DNA of 39,019 nucleotides from Bacteroides sp. (GCA_023666705.1 JAMPBO010000013.1:1-39019), one strand, 5' to 3'; shown: positions 23,554 to 31,530, counted from the first letter of the stretch. The notes: generated by a model from the sequence alone, not told the origin. Numbers and translations: made by a program.

Positions 23554-24219
23554 TTACTCCAATATATATCCAAGCCCGCGGTTCGCATAAAGTGACACCT
23601 TTGAGCCGATGGCTTTTATTTTCTTGCGGAGATTGGAAATGTGGACCCAGACAACATTTATCTCAGCGTCACTGTCCCAGCCCCATATTTTCTCCATAAT
23701 GCGGTCAGCCGAAAATACAACCTTGGGCGAACGCATAAACAGCTCCATCATCTGGAATTCACGTCCGCTAAGCCGAACCTCCCTGCTTCCGCACTTCAGG
23801 ATTCCCGTATCCTGATTTAACGTAATATCCTCAAAGCTAAGCACCGTAGGCTTATATTCCCCACCTCTCCGCAGCATGGCACGCACACGGCAAATCAACT
23901 CGTCAGGCTCAAAGGGCTTTGGGAGATAATCATCTGCACCCTGGTTAAAGCCCAAAATACGGTCGTCCTTCTGCCCCTTTGCCGTCAGCATCATAATCGG
24001 TGTTTTGATGCCGTCCTGCCGAAGCTTGGCAAGCACCTCAATACCATTCATTTTCGGCATCATAACATCTAAAATAATAGCATCATACTCACCTGTCAGC
24101 CCATATTCGTATGCAGAAAATCCATCGTTTACCGCATCTACCGAAAACTTATTTTTTTCAAAGAAAACAGTTAGTGCTTCCGCCAAATCAAGCTCATCCT
24201 CTGCAATCAGTAATTTCAC
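23554..24219 (-). CDS. Response regulator, OmpR/PhoB family
   Basis: 221-aa DNA-binding regulator. The receiver domain has the acidic pair E7/D8, phosphorylation site D51 (ILDVMMPKMNG), T79 and K101 (YLPKPF). The C-terminal winged helix (about 125-221) contains LSGREFQMMELFM and VWVHISNLRKKI. It starts with GTG (24217-24219) behind AGGTGA. Paired 11-bp-spaced heptamers in front of this operon are good candidates for its binding sites. Confidence 0.95.
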   Translation of the reverse strand: MKLLIAEDELDLAEALTVFFEKNKFSVDAVNDGFSAYEYGLTGEYDAIILDVMMPKMNGIEVLAKLRQDGIKTPIMMLTAKGQKDDRILGFNQGADDYLPKPFEPDELICRVRAMLRRGGEYKPTVLSFEDITLNQDTGILKCGSREVRLSGREFQMMELFMRSPKVVFSADRIMEKIWGWDSDAEINVVWVHISNLRKKIKAIGSKVSLYANRGLGYILE

Positions 24220-24275
24220 TCAAATCACCTGCCTTGTTTATTATTATAGATATAATCCGCCAAAAATCAACCTGA

Positions 24276-24938
24276 CTACAGCAGTTCATTGTAAATTTCC
24301 CGTCCACACACGATATTAAGATTTCCGTTTCTACAGCGTATTTCGTCCAAAAACTCCTTTGGCAGCTTATCATCCTTCAGCGTAATATTATATTGAAGCT
24401 CATATAACATACCCATGTTTGTAGTCTTAACCCTGTCCAACGTATACGCTTTTAAGTATTGCCCAAACAAATCATCAAACAGCCCATCGTAATCTAAATT
24501 TTCAGGAATCGTAATTTTAAGCACACGTTCAAAGGCACCCGTTTGTCCAAAGTTCACAGCCGTAAGCAAAAGGAACACCACTGCAACAATGGCAAAAAAT
24601 AAAAGTGCCAGCCAGACATAGCCCATGCCCGTCGCAAGTCCTACTGCCATGGCAAGAAAAATGGAACCGATTTCCCTTGCCGTGCCCGGTGCGGAACGAA
24701 ATCTGACAAGACTAAATGTACCTGCCACGGCAACGCCAGCCCCGATATTTCCATTTACAAGCATAATGACAAGCTGCACAACTGCTGGCAAAATAACAAG
24801 GGTAATGGCAAGACTTTGTGTACATTTTGTTTTAAACATTCCAAGTAGTGCAATTAAAATGCCAAGTCCGAGCGATACCGCAGTACAAATAAAAAACGAT
24901 GGAATTGTAATTCCAGTACCTGTAATCGAATTAAGCAC
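24276..24938 (-). CDS. DUF4956 family membrane protein
   Basis: 220-aa protein with four membrane segments in the first ~130 residues and a cytoplasmic C-terminal domain. The segment GTFSLVRFRSAPGTAREIGSIF is characteristic of DUF4956. The start is GTG 24936-24938 behind GGGAGGTG, overlapping the end of the VTC gene by 8 bases. DUF4956 proteins regularly accompany VTC-domain proteins and CotH or beta-helix proteins; the function is unknown. Here it sits between the VTC gene and the two-component pair. Confidence 0.85.
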   Translation of the reverse strand: MLNSITGTGITIPSFFICTAVSLGLGILIALLGMFKTKCTQSLAITLVILPAVVQLVIMLVNGNIGAGVAVAGTFSLVRFRSAPGTAREIGSIFLAMAVGLATGMGYVWLALLFFAIVAVVFLLLTAVNFGQTGAFERVLKITIPENLDYDGLFDDLFGQYLKAYTLDRVKTTNMGMLYELQYNITLKDDKLPKEFLDEIRCRNGNLNIVCGREIYNELL

Positions 24939-25650
24939 AGCTTTTCACCTCCCGTTCTTCCTTTAAAATGTGCTCACCGTACCATGTTCCATACTTTGAA
25001 AATGATATAGGAAAAATCTTTGCTTCTGAAAGTGCCCTGCCAAGCCACATTGGACATGCCTCCGAAATTTTTATTTCCATAAGTATGCTATCCTGTGGCA
25101 GAAGCAGTTTTCCATAATCACCCAGCCGTAAATCCAGTGCATCGTCCCGCCACCTTATATTTGTGTCAAAGGTAATACGTAAATCTGCATCATCCTTTGC
25201 ACAATATGCAACACGGTCATATCCGATAAATACCTTTGGCTTTGTCTGATGCATTTTTTGAAACCATGCAATTTCCCTGCCCACTTGTCCAAAAGACCGT
25301 TCTTCCTCACATCCGTCAAGAAAAGGTCCGACCACATTAATATCTGCGTCAATTCTTCTTTTATATACTATCCCATTATATTTTTTCTTAAGCTCAACAA
25401 AAGCCTTGTCATGCTCTGACAGGGTGCCATAGCTCCGCACCCGCAATTTTTCCTTATATTGCGGCTTTTCCCTTGAAGCACGAATAATCTTGTAATCATC
25501 CGTATCATAATAAATATTGCAGATACTGTACCTGTGATATTGCTCCTCTGTTATATATTCCTGTATATGTTCTAAAAAAGTTTCCTGACATTCTGACGTC
25601 AAAAGAAACTTTTTCTCATAACGTTCAAAGCTGTACTGTGTATCTTCCAT
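24931..25650 (-). CDS. VTC-domain protein (polyphosphate polymerase-like)
   Basis: 239-aa cytoplasmic protein made of a single VTC tunnel domain. Basic and acidic tunnel residues typical of the family are seen in YEKKFLL near the start, ICNIYYDTDDY, KEKLRVRSYG, FVELKKKYNGIVYKRR and FIGYDRVAYC, with LMEIKISEACPMWL near the end. In yeast Vtc4 this domain makes polyphosphate from ATP. ATG 25650 has GAGGAGG with 9-nt spacing; two in-frame ATGs upstream lack a site. First gene of the operon, led by paired regulator-like sites. Confidence 0.85.
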   Translation of the reverse strand: MEDTQYSFERYEKKFLLTSECQETFLEHIQEYITEEQYHRYSICNIYYDTDDYKIIRASREKPQYKEKLRVRSYGTLSEHDKAFVELKKKYNGIVYKRRIDADINVVGPFLDGCEEERSFGQVGREIAWFQKMHQTKPKVFIGYDRVAYCAKDDADLRITFDTNIRWRDDALDLRLGDYGKLLLPQDSILMEIKISEACPMWLGRALSEAKIFPISFSKYGTWYGEHILKEEREVKSCA

Positions 25651-25705
25651 TATCATCAACCTCCTCAACTATTTTTGGGAAATACCCTTGCTTATCTTTT
25701 GCATC

Positions 25706-25738
25706 ATCATAAACAACCAACCTAAAGAAAGCCTAAAG
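25706..25738 (-). promoter_or_regulatory. Activator-type promoter of the VTC operon with paired heptamers
   Basis: On the minus strand, CTTTAGG (25738-25732), 4 bases, CTTTAGG (25727-25721), 9 bases, then TATGAT (25711-25706). Direct heptamers with 11-bp period in place of a good -35 are the usual site of OmpR/PhoB-family activators. The likely binder is the response regulator of this operon. Confidence 0.6.
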
Positions 25739-25753
25739 GTTTTTTATTTTTTT

Positions 25754-25786
25754 CTTTAGGAAGTCTTTAAGTTGCTGTTATAGAAT
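25754..25786 (+). promoter_or_regulatory. Divergent activator-type promoter toward the beta-helix lipoprotein gene
   Basis: Mirror image of the neighbouring site: CTTTAGG (25754-25760), 4 bases, CTTTAAG (25765-25771), 9 bases, TAGAAT (25781-25786). Transcription would run rightward from about 25793 through the palindromic element to the gene at 26043. Confidence 0.5.
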
Positions 25787-25811
25787 CATTTGCATAAAAT
25801 AAACAAGTTAG

Positions 25812-26013
25812 CGATAGCAAAACATTATTTTTGTGGACTTTCGTTGAACAATATAGGCAAATCACCACAAGGCACACTTTCGTTATGTGTCGCACGTAAC
25901 GGTACTAAGCTCGAAGAAACCTCGCTAAGTACCGACGGCTCCACAATGCCTTGCTTGTGATATTGTCTATATTGTTCAACTAAGTTTTGAAAACAGTGTG
26001 TTTTGCTAATCCC
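25812..26013. mobile_element. Palindromic MITE-like element
   Basis: About 200 bases with long imperfect inverted ends. The left arm is GATAGCAAAACA...GTTGAACAATATAGG (25813-25857) and on to CACAAGGCA. The right arm, reverse-complemented, is GGGATTAGCAAAACA...GTTGAACAATATAGAC (26013-25965). The centre adds a hairpin, 25900-25910 with 25924-25934 (CGGTACT-AGC type). There is no open frame of note. It sits in the leader of the lipoprotein gene, and one end is also present at 9461-9515. No target duplication could be defined with confidence. Confidence 0.6.
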
Positions 26014-26042
26014 TAATAAATATTTTTAGGAGGGTGATTAAA

Positions 26043-27731
26043 ATGAAAAATTCCAACAAAATATTATATATGATTTTGTGTAGTTCCTTAATAACAGCCT
26101 GCGTTTGTTCCTGTGGTAACAGCTCAAATTCAAATACAGACGAGACAAACATAACAAAAGACATTTCATCAGACACTGATGCAGCACCCGATGTAGAAAA
26201 CGCAACCCTGATTACGGAAAACACAGTAACTACTATTACAAAAGGTGGTACTTATGTCGTTGCAGGCGAAATATCAAACGGACGTATTATCGTAAATGCA
26301 CCAAAGGAGGAGGTCACACTTGTATTGGATAATGCCAGCATTACATGCTCTTATGGCAGTCCCATCTATGTTTACGACGCTGCACTTACTACTATTTATT
26401 TGAAGGAGGGTACCGAAAACACACTGACTGACGGTGACACCTATACCTTTGATGACAGCTTTTCTTCAGCAGCAGACGTTGAGCCTAATGCCTGCCTTTA
26501 TTCAAAATCAGACCTTATCATTAACGGTGAGGGTAAACTGAATGTCAGTGCAAATTTCAATAATGGAATTACAGGAGACACTTTACAGATAGAGGATGCA
26601 TCCGTTTCCGTAACCGCAAAAAAGCATTGCATTAACGGCAAGGATTCCTGTATTCTGACAAATGCAGCCATCGAAGTCACAAGTGGCACCGATGGCGACT
26701 GCCTCCGTTCAACAAAGGGCAATTTAAAAATTAACGGCGGGACATATACAATATCAGCAGACGATGACGGCATACATGCCCTCGGAAATGTAGAAATAAC
26801 CGACGGCACAATCACAATAACGAAAAGCAATGAGGGAATTGAAGGTTCAACCATTGATATCTCAGGCGGTACTATTAATATTACGTCAAATGATGATGGC
26901 ATAAACGCTGCCAATTCCTCCGATGGGAGTGCGTCTGAATATTATATAAGCATTTCAGGCGGCGAAATTTCCGTCAATGCAGGTACTGATGGTCTGGACT
27001 CCAATGGTAACATTACAGTTTCAGGCGGCAAGATTTACATAAGCGGTGCGGAAAATAATGGTGATTCAGCACTTGATTATGATGGTACAGCAGTCATTAC
27101 AGGAGGTATTTTTGTTGCGACAGGCTTTTCGGGGATGGCACAGAATTTTGGAAACGCATCCACACAGGGATGCATCCTGCTCACCTATCAGACTGCATCC
27201 ACGGAGCCTGTGAGCCTAAAGGACACCTCAGGCAATATACTTGCCGAATACACCCCTTGTAAAAGCTACAACTGTGTCATAATAAGCTGTCCTGACATAA
27301 AGGATGGCAGCACATATACCGTAACCGCCTGTAACGAGACATCAACCATCACAATGGACGGACTTATATATGGAACTGGATTAATGTCGCCTAATGGTAT
27401 GCAAAATCCAAACGGTCAGACGCCGCATGGCGGTATGCAGCTTCCTGATGGACAGACACCACATGACGGCATGCAACTTCCTGATGGACAGACGCCGCCT
27501 GACGGCATGCAACTTCCTGATGGACAGACGCCACCTGACGGCATGCAAAATCCTGACGGTCAGACGCCGCATGGCGGTATGCAACTTCCTGACGGTCAGA
27601 CACCGCCTGACGGTATGCAACTTCCTGACGGTCAGACACCGCCTGACGGCATGCAGCTTCCTGACGGTCAGACACCGCCTGACGGCATGCAGAATCCAAA
27701 TAATAGCACGGAAGCACCAAGCAGCATATAA
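26043..27731 (+). CDS. Beta-helix carbohydrate-binding lipoprotein (DUF4353/Cthe_2159-like) with C-terminal repeats
   Basis: 562-aa lipoprotein. The signal peptide ends in the lipobox SLITAC (lipidated Cys20), followed by a Ser/Asn/Thr-rich linker. Residues ~55-440 form a parallel beta-helix-like region with recurring GGTITI/SGGTINITS turns and Asp pairs (DDDGIHALG, SNDDGINAA). These are typical of the DUF4353 family, known for a polygalacturonate-binding, Ca-rich beta-helix. The C-terminus carries eight 12-residue repeats (MQLPDGQTPPDG type). ATG 26043 has AGGAGG with 9-nt spacing. Usual partners (VTC, DUF4956, two-component) are divergent. Expected at the cell surface. Confidence 0.85.
   Translation: MKNSNKILYMILCSSLITACVCSCGNSSNSNTDETNITKDISSDTDAAPDVENATLITENTVTTITKGGTYVVAGEISNGRIIVNAPKEEVTLVLDNASITCSYGSPIYVYDAALTTIYLKEGTENTLTDGDTYTFDDSFSSAADVEPNACLYSKSDLIINGEGKLNVSANFNNGITGDTLQIEDASVSVTAKKHCINGKDSCILTNAAIEVTSGTDGDCLRSTKGNLKINGGTYTISADDDGIHALGNVEITDGTITITKSNEGIEGSTIDISGGTINITSNDDGINAANSSDGSASEYYISISGGEISVNAGTDGLDSNGNITVSGGKIYISGAENNGDSALDYDGTAVITGGIFVATGFSGMAQNFGNASTQGCILLTYQTASTEPVSLKDTSGNILAEYTPCKSYNCVIISCPDIKDGSTYTVTACNETSTITMDGLIYGTGLMSPNGMQNPNGQTPHGGMQLPDGQTPHDGMQLPDGQTPPDGMQLPDGQTPPDGMQNPDGQTPHGGMQLPDGQTPPDGMQLPDGQTPPDGMQLPDGQTPPDGMQNPNNSTEAPSSI
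27399..27686 (+). repeat. Eight 36-bp tandem repeats within the lipoprotein gene
   Basis: Eight contiguous 36-base units, each coding 12 residues (MQ-L/N-P-D/N-GQTP-H/P-D/G-G). Third-position changes group units into subtypes, which suggests repeated duplication and unequal exchange. Units are in frame, so copy number can change without breaking the gene. Confidence 0.9.
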
Positions 27732-27816
27732 ATACAAATTGGTGTAATCAAAGGGTCTTCGCAGGTTCCGTAAGGGGCGTGCCTATAGGCATTTCGGAGA
27801 AATATCCTGGAAAGTA

Positions 27817-27857
27817 AAAAAGAGGCTATCCAACTTGAATTGTGGGCAGCCTCTTTT
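27817..27857. terminator. Terminator shared by rplT and the lipoprotein gene
   Basis: A 10-base stem, AAAAGAGGCT (27817-27826) with AGCCTCTTTT (27848-27857). On the minus strand it is followed by a U-run and ends the infC-rpmI-rplT message. On the plus strand the U-rich tail is poorer. Upstream, 27760-27812 holds a further set of nested short stems. Confidence 0.75.
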
Positions 27858-27873
27858 AAACTACATTTTTATT

Positions 27874-28230
27874 TTATGCAAGCTTTGACTTTGCTACGTC
27901 TACAAGCTTTGTAAATCCCTCAGCGTCGCTGATTGCCATCTCAGAAAGCATCTTTCTGTTCAGGTCTACACCTGCAAGCTTCAGTCCATACATAAACTTG
28001 CTGTATGATAAACCGTTCATTCTTGCCGCAGCGTTAATACGTGCAATCCAAAGCCGTCTGAACTGTCTCTTTCTCTGCTTCCTTCCTGAATATGAGCTTG
28101 TTAATGCTCTCATTACGGACTGCTTTGCAACTCTATACTGCTTTGAACGGGCTCCTCTGTATCCCTTTGCAAGCTTAAGTACTCTGTTATGTCTCTTTTT
28201 TGCGCCTACTCCGCCTTTTATTCTTGCCAT
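27874..28230 (-). CDS. rplT: 50S ribosomal protein L20
   Basis: 118-aa basic protein, full length for L20, starting [24 protein letters not shown]-like with the [16 protein letters not shown] and [13 protein letters not shown] segments. It is needed early in large-subunit assembly and, in Firmicutes, can repress its own operon by binding the infC leader. Last gene of infC-rpmI-rplT, with an AGGAGG site. Confidence 0.98.
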   Translation of the reverse strand: MARIKGGVGAKKRHNRVLKLAKGYRGARSKQYRVAKQSVMRALTSSYSGRKQRKRQFRRLWIARINAAARMNGLSYSKFMYGLKLAGVDLNRKMLSEMAISDAEGFTKLVDVAKSKLA

Positions 28231-28249
28231 TCGTCTATCCTCCTAAATC

Positions 28250-28447
28250 CTATAAATATGGTAAAATCTTCTTCATCACCTTGCTGTTTGTTGCATCAGT
28301 CATGGTTGCTTTTCTGAGATTTCTCTTTCTCTTTGCACTCTTCTTAGTAAGAATATGACTCTTGTAAGCCTTATTTCTCTTTAATTCACCTGTTCCTGTT
28401 TTCTTAAAGCGCTTTGCAGCTGCCTTCTTAGTCTTTAACTTTGGCAT
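28250..28447 (-). CDS. rpmI: 50S ribosomal protein L35
   Basis: 65-aa very basic protein starting [20 protein letters not shown], the standard L35 N-terminus, with [22 protein letters not shown]. The length is normal. It lies 19 bases before rplT and 42 after infC, with AAGGAGG upstream. Confidence 0.98.
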   Translation of the reverse strand: MPKLKTKKAAAKRFKKTGTGELKRNKAYKSHILTKKSAKRKRNLRKATMTDATNSKVMKKILPYL

Positions 28448-28489
28448 TTCATTTCCTCCTTGAATAAATCAAAATAAATATAAATTAAT

Positions 28490-28996
28490 TTAACGTTTTT
28501 CAGCTAAAAACATTACCATACTGCGTCCTTCCAGCTTTGCAGGCTTATCAACAACCGCAACATCTGAAAGTAATTCCACAAACTCGTCTAATATAGCCTT
28601 TGAGGTATTAACATGAGCAAGCTCCCTGCCCTTAAATCTGAGAGTAACCTTTACCTTATCACCCTTTGTGATAAACTTTCTTGCCATGTTTACCTTTGTG
28701 TTAAGGTCATTTTTATCAATGTTCGGTGAAAGTCTCACCTCTTTTATCTCGATAACTCTCTGCTTCTTCTTGGCTTCCTTTTCCCTGCGGGACAGCTCAT
28801 AGCGATATTTACCGAAATCCATAATCTTGCATACGGGTGGCTTTGCCGTCGGCGCAATCTTAATTAAATCGGCTCCTGCCTCCTCAGCCATCTTCATGGC
28901 TTCCTTTGCAGACATAATGCCAAGCTGCTCGCCACTTTCACTTACAACGCGGACTTCCTTATCTCTTATCTGTTCGTTAATCATTACCTCGCTAAT
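28490..28996 (-). CDS. infC: Translation initiation factor IF-3
   Basis: 168-aa factor that keeps 30S subunits free and proofreads initiator tRNA. The N-domain begins ISEVMINEQIRDKEVRV. The C-domain has SPNIDKNDLNTKVNMARKF and LRFKGRELAH. I place the start at ATT (28996-28994): it has GGAGGT about 8 nt upstream and the product then aligns with other IF-3 proteins, many of which use ATT. The next ATG (four codons on) has no usable site, and the frame upstream is the structured leader. A non-ATG start lets IF-3 limit its own synthesis. Confidence 0.93.
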   Translation of the reverse strand: MSEVMINEQIRDKEVRVVSESGEQLGIMSAKEAMKMAEEAGADLIKIAPTAKPPVCKIMDFGKYRYELSRREKEAKKKQRVIEIKEVRLSPNIDKNDLNTKVNMARKFITKGDKVKVTLRFKGRELAHVNTSKAILDEFVELLSDVAVVDKPAKLEGRSMVMFLAEKR

Positions 28997-29202
28997 AATA
29001 CGCACCTCCAATTTGCTAGGTATAACACTTTGTGGGAACCGAAGTTTCCTATAAAGTAAAAAATGGATAGACAAACTATCCACCAACATACTATAATAAA
29101 AATCGCCTGCTTCCTTTGCGACAACATTTATTTTAGATATTATTAACCCAAGTCGCCTCATGCGCTAAGGTGAGAGTGGATACTCTGCTTCTTCAACATA
29201 CC
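28997..29202 (-). promoter_or_regulatory. infC-rpmI-rplT leader with attenuator
   Basis: The message begins near 29202. Early stems AAGGT/ACCTT enclose AGAGT/ACTCT. At 29081-29065 a GGATAG-loop-CTATCC stem is followed by ATTTTTTA (29063-29057), an intrinsic terminator well before the infC start. A UUCG hairpin (GGAAACTTCGGTTCC) follows. The layout fits L20-controlled attenuation as known in Bacillus; the L20-binding fold itself is not proven. Confidence 0.6.
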
Positions 29203-29207
29203 TTGAA

Positions 29208-29236
29208 AGACTAACACAAATATTGGATGATGTCAA
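29208..29236 (-). promoter_or_regulatory. Sigma-A promoter of infC operon
   Basis: Minus-strand TTGACA (29236-29231), 17-bp spacer, TAGTCT (29213-29208). Confidence 0.75.
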
Positions 29237-29273
29237 CAATTTTTTTGTCATTCAGCCATTCTGATTTTCAAGC

Positions 29274-29302
29274 TTGACACATGCAACCATTCTATATAGA
29301 AT
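29274..29302 (+). promoter_or_regulatory. Sigma-A promoter of the CNNM/CorC gene
   Basis: TTGACA (29274-29279), 17-bp spacer, TAGAAT (29297-29302), back to back with the infC promoter. Confidence 0.8.
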
Positions 29303-29339
29303 AAGAACGAAAAAAATATACGAATGGAGATGATTTTTT

Positions 29340-30629
29340 TTGGACGGAAGCCCCATTATTCAATTAATTATTCTTGTTGTATTACTTATTTTGTCAGGTT
29401 TCTTTTCATCAGCAGAAACTGCACTTACTACGGTAAATAAACTGAAGCTCCGTACCTTATCGGAAGAAGGCAAAAAAAGAGCCGCCAAGGTTTTGGCTGT
29501 GACGGAAAATTCCGGCAAGCTGTTAAGTACAATACTGATAGGGAATAACATTGTTAATATATCGGCATCTGCACTGGCAACTACACTTTGTACGCAGGTA
29601 TTTGGAAGTAAATATATCGGAATATCAACAGGCGTCTTGACACTGCTTGTACTTATCTTTGGAGAAATAACCCCAAAGACACTGGCAACAAAATATTCCA
29701 TCCAGCTATCCATGATATTTGTTTATCCTATATGGATACTTATGATTATACTTACACCTGCCATTTGGCTGCTTAACATTATCACAGGCATTATTTTCAA
29801 AATTCTACACGTTGACCCGTCTGACACAGGCGATGCAATGACAGAGTCAGAGCTTCGGACAATTGTTGACGTCAGCCACGAGGATGGTGTTATTGAACAG
29901 TCAGAAAAATTTATGATTTCCAACGTAGTAGATTTCGGAGACGCCTTATCAAAGGATATTATGATTCCAAGAGCGGATGTTGTTTTCGCTGACGTAAATT
30001 CTACATATGATGAGCTTGTCTCCATATTTACAAAAGAAACCTACTCACGTATACCGATATATGAGGACTCAAAGGATAATGTAATCGGTCTTCTTTATCT
30101 GAAGGACCTGTTTTTTTACAATGAAGCTTACGGACAGGAAAACTTTGACTTAAAAAAAATATTAAGAAAGCCACTGTTTGTTTATGAATACCAGAAGACA
30201 AGCCAGATATTTGCCGACATGAAAACATCATCCGTTACCATGGCAGTTGTACTGGATGAATACGGTGTAACCTCCGGTATCATAACAATGGAAGACCTGA
30301 TTGAAGAAATCGTTGGTGAAATTCGTGATGAGTATGACCAGGATGAGGCAAACTCCATAAAAACCATCGGTGAAAATGTTTACGATATTGATGCATCCAT
30401 AAAATTAAATGATTTAAATGATGCAATCGGAACCTCTCTTTCGTCAGACGACTACGACTCTCTTGCAGGCTTTGTCATTGAGCTGCTGGACAAGCTGCCT
30501 GACGAGGGTGAAATTGCCACCTTCAAAAACCTAACCTTTAAAGTTATGAAGGTCAACAAAAACCGTATTGAACGTATCACACTTACAATAGAGCCAATCG
30601 TTGTGGAAGACGAGGCGGAAGAAAATTAA
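29340..30629 (+). CDS. CNNM/CorC-type membrane protein (HlyC/CorC family)
   Basis: 429-aa protein. The DUF21/CNNM membrane domain (residues 1-~185) has FFSSAETALTTVNKLKL, GNNIVNISASALAT and FGEITPKTLATKYS. Two CBS domains (about 205-330) follow, including DIMIPRADVVF and SRIPIYEDSKDNVIGLLYLKDL. A C-terminal CorC_HlyC domain (about 345-425) contains IDASIKLNDLNDAIG and FVIELLDKLPDEGE. Members are linked to Mg2+/Co2+ efflux. The start is TTG 29340, ten bases after GGAG; no ATG fits. It is monocistronic, with its own promoter and a strong terminator. Confidence 0.92.
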   Translation: MDGSPIIQLIILVVLLILSGFFSSAETALTTVNKLKLRTLSEEGKKRAAKVLAVTENSGKLLSTILIGNNIVNISASALATTLCTQVFGSKYIGISTGVLTLLVLIFGEITPKTLATKYSIQLSMIFVYPIWILMIILTPAIWLLNIITGIIFKILHVDPSDTGDAMTESELRTIVDVSHEDGVIEQSEKFMISNVVDFGDALSKDIMIPRADVVFADVNSTYDELVSIFTKETYSRIPIYEDSKDNVIGLLYLKDLFFYNEAYGQENFDLKKILRKPLFVYEYQKTSQIFADMKTSSVTMAVVLDEYGVTSGIITMEDLIEEIVGEIRDEYDQDEANSIKTIGENVYDIDASIKLNDLNDAIGTSLSSDDYDSLAGFVIELLDKLPDEGEIATFKNLTFKVMKVNKNRIERITLTIEPIVVEDEAEEN

Positions 30630-30668
30630 AGCAGAACGAAGTTCCTACTAATATAATAAAACAAAAAT

Positions 30669-30713
30669 TTGCCGGTTTAAGCAATCCTGATTCGGACTAT
30701 CTTAAACCGGCAA
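30669..30713. terminator. Bidirectional terminator after the CNNM/CorC gene
   Basis: Perfect 13-bp stem, TTGCCGGTTTAAG (30669-30681) with its complement (30701-30713), followed by TTTATTTG on the plus strand and AAATTT-derived U-richness on the minus strand. It separates convergent genes. Confidence 0.85.
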
Positions 30714-30732
30714 TTTATTTGTCTCGTTTGTT

Positions 30733-31383
30733 TTATTTCTTTTCCTTGGGTTCTGTCTGCTTCGGCTTTTTGTCAGTCTTATTTTTTTCTTCCTTATCCT
30801 GCTCCTCGGCAGACATTTCATCTATGATATGCTCCATCAGCTTTTTCTTCATAAAAATATCATATCCAAGCAGGGACAGAAAATTCATTTTCTTTAAATA
30901 TTTGTCATCGCTTTTTTCAAATGCCTTTTCCGTAAGCTCATACGCCTTTACAACACTGTTTTCCACATTAAAATACTGGTATTTCTCAAGGTTATATAAA
31001 TTTGTATATATTTCCTCAAGGCTGTTTGGTGCTTCCGGATTATCATAATAATTTTCAATCAATGGCTTCAGCATAACATGAATGTCGCTTATGGATATCA
31101 CATTCTTCAGATAATAAATGTAAATAAGCAAAATAATGTGTTCCTTGGAATACCGCTTCTTGTTTGGCGGCGGAAGCAAATCATTCTTGGTATAATTATT
31201 TATCATCGTCTTTGTCAGTGTCTTGTCTTCATCCTTCCGCTTATTTTGCTCAAGGTGCTGATCCATAAAGGTCGTAACCTGATCCATGTAAAGCTCTATG
31301 GAAGGAATATCATCAGGCTGAATGTATCCCAGCTTTATCCATTCACGTATCTGTTTTTTTAAATTGTCCTTGCCGAAATCCAT
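30733..31383 (-). CDS. DUF1836 family protein
   Basis: 216-aa soluble protein. The region MDQHLEQNKRKDEDKTLT followed by NDLLPPPNKKRYSKEHIILLI matches DUF1836, whose members carry a MerR-like helix-turn-helix. The C-terminal ~60 residues end in a Lys/Glu-rich tail. ATG 31383 has GGGAG 9 nt upstream; the longer frame has no site. It has its own promoter with a palindrome over the -35. A regulatory role is likely; the target is unknown. Confidence 0.8.
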   Translation of the reverse strand: MDFGKDNLKKQIREWIKLGYIQPDDIPSIELYMDQVTTFMDQHLEQNKRKDEDKTLTKTMINNYTKNDLLPPPNKKRYSKEHIILLIYIYYLKNVISISDIHVMLKPLIENYYDNPEAPNSLEEIYTNLYNLEKYQYFNVENSVVKAYELTEKAFEKSDDKYLKKMNFLSLLGYDIFMKKKLMEHIIDEMSAEEQDKEEKNKTDKKPKQTEPKEKK

Positions 31384-31464
31384 AAAATACACTCCCAAAT
31401 TCCATATCAGACATAACCAAACATCTGACATACATCAAATAAATAAGACTTTGTCACATATAGC

Positions 31465-31508
31465 ATTATATAGTATTGAAAACTATATGTAAAGGTATGT
31501 CTTACCTT
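31465..31508 (-). promoter_or_regulatory. DUF1836 gene promoter with palindromic site
   Basis: Minus-strand TTTACA (31493-31488), 17-bp spacer, TATAAT (31470-31465). An inverted repeat AAGGTA-N5-TACCTT (31492-31508) overlaps the -35 and could be an operator, possibly autoregulatory. Confidence 0.6.
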
Positions 31509-31530
31509 ATTTGACTGATTTGGGAAAGTG

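Noticed and set aside
27399-27686. Possible CRISPR array (regular 36-bp units)
   Set aside because: Units are contiguous with no spacers and code a 12-residue repeat in frame within the lipoprotein gene.
27381-27747. Arg/His-rich open frames on both strands over the repeat region
   Set aside because: They are by-products of the repeat in other frames, with no ribosome site and low-complexity sequence.
28997-29161. Long N-terminal extension of IF-3
   Set aside because: The region is a structured leader with an intrinsic terminator; IF-3 homologues begin at the ATT chosen.
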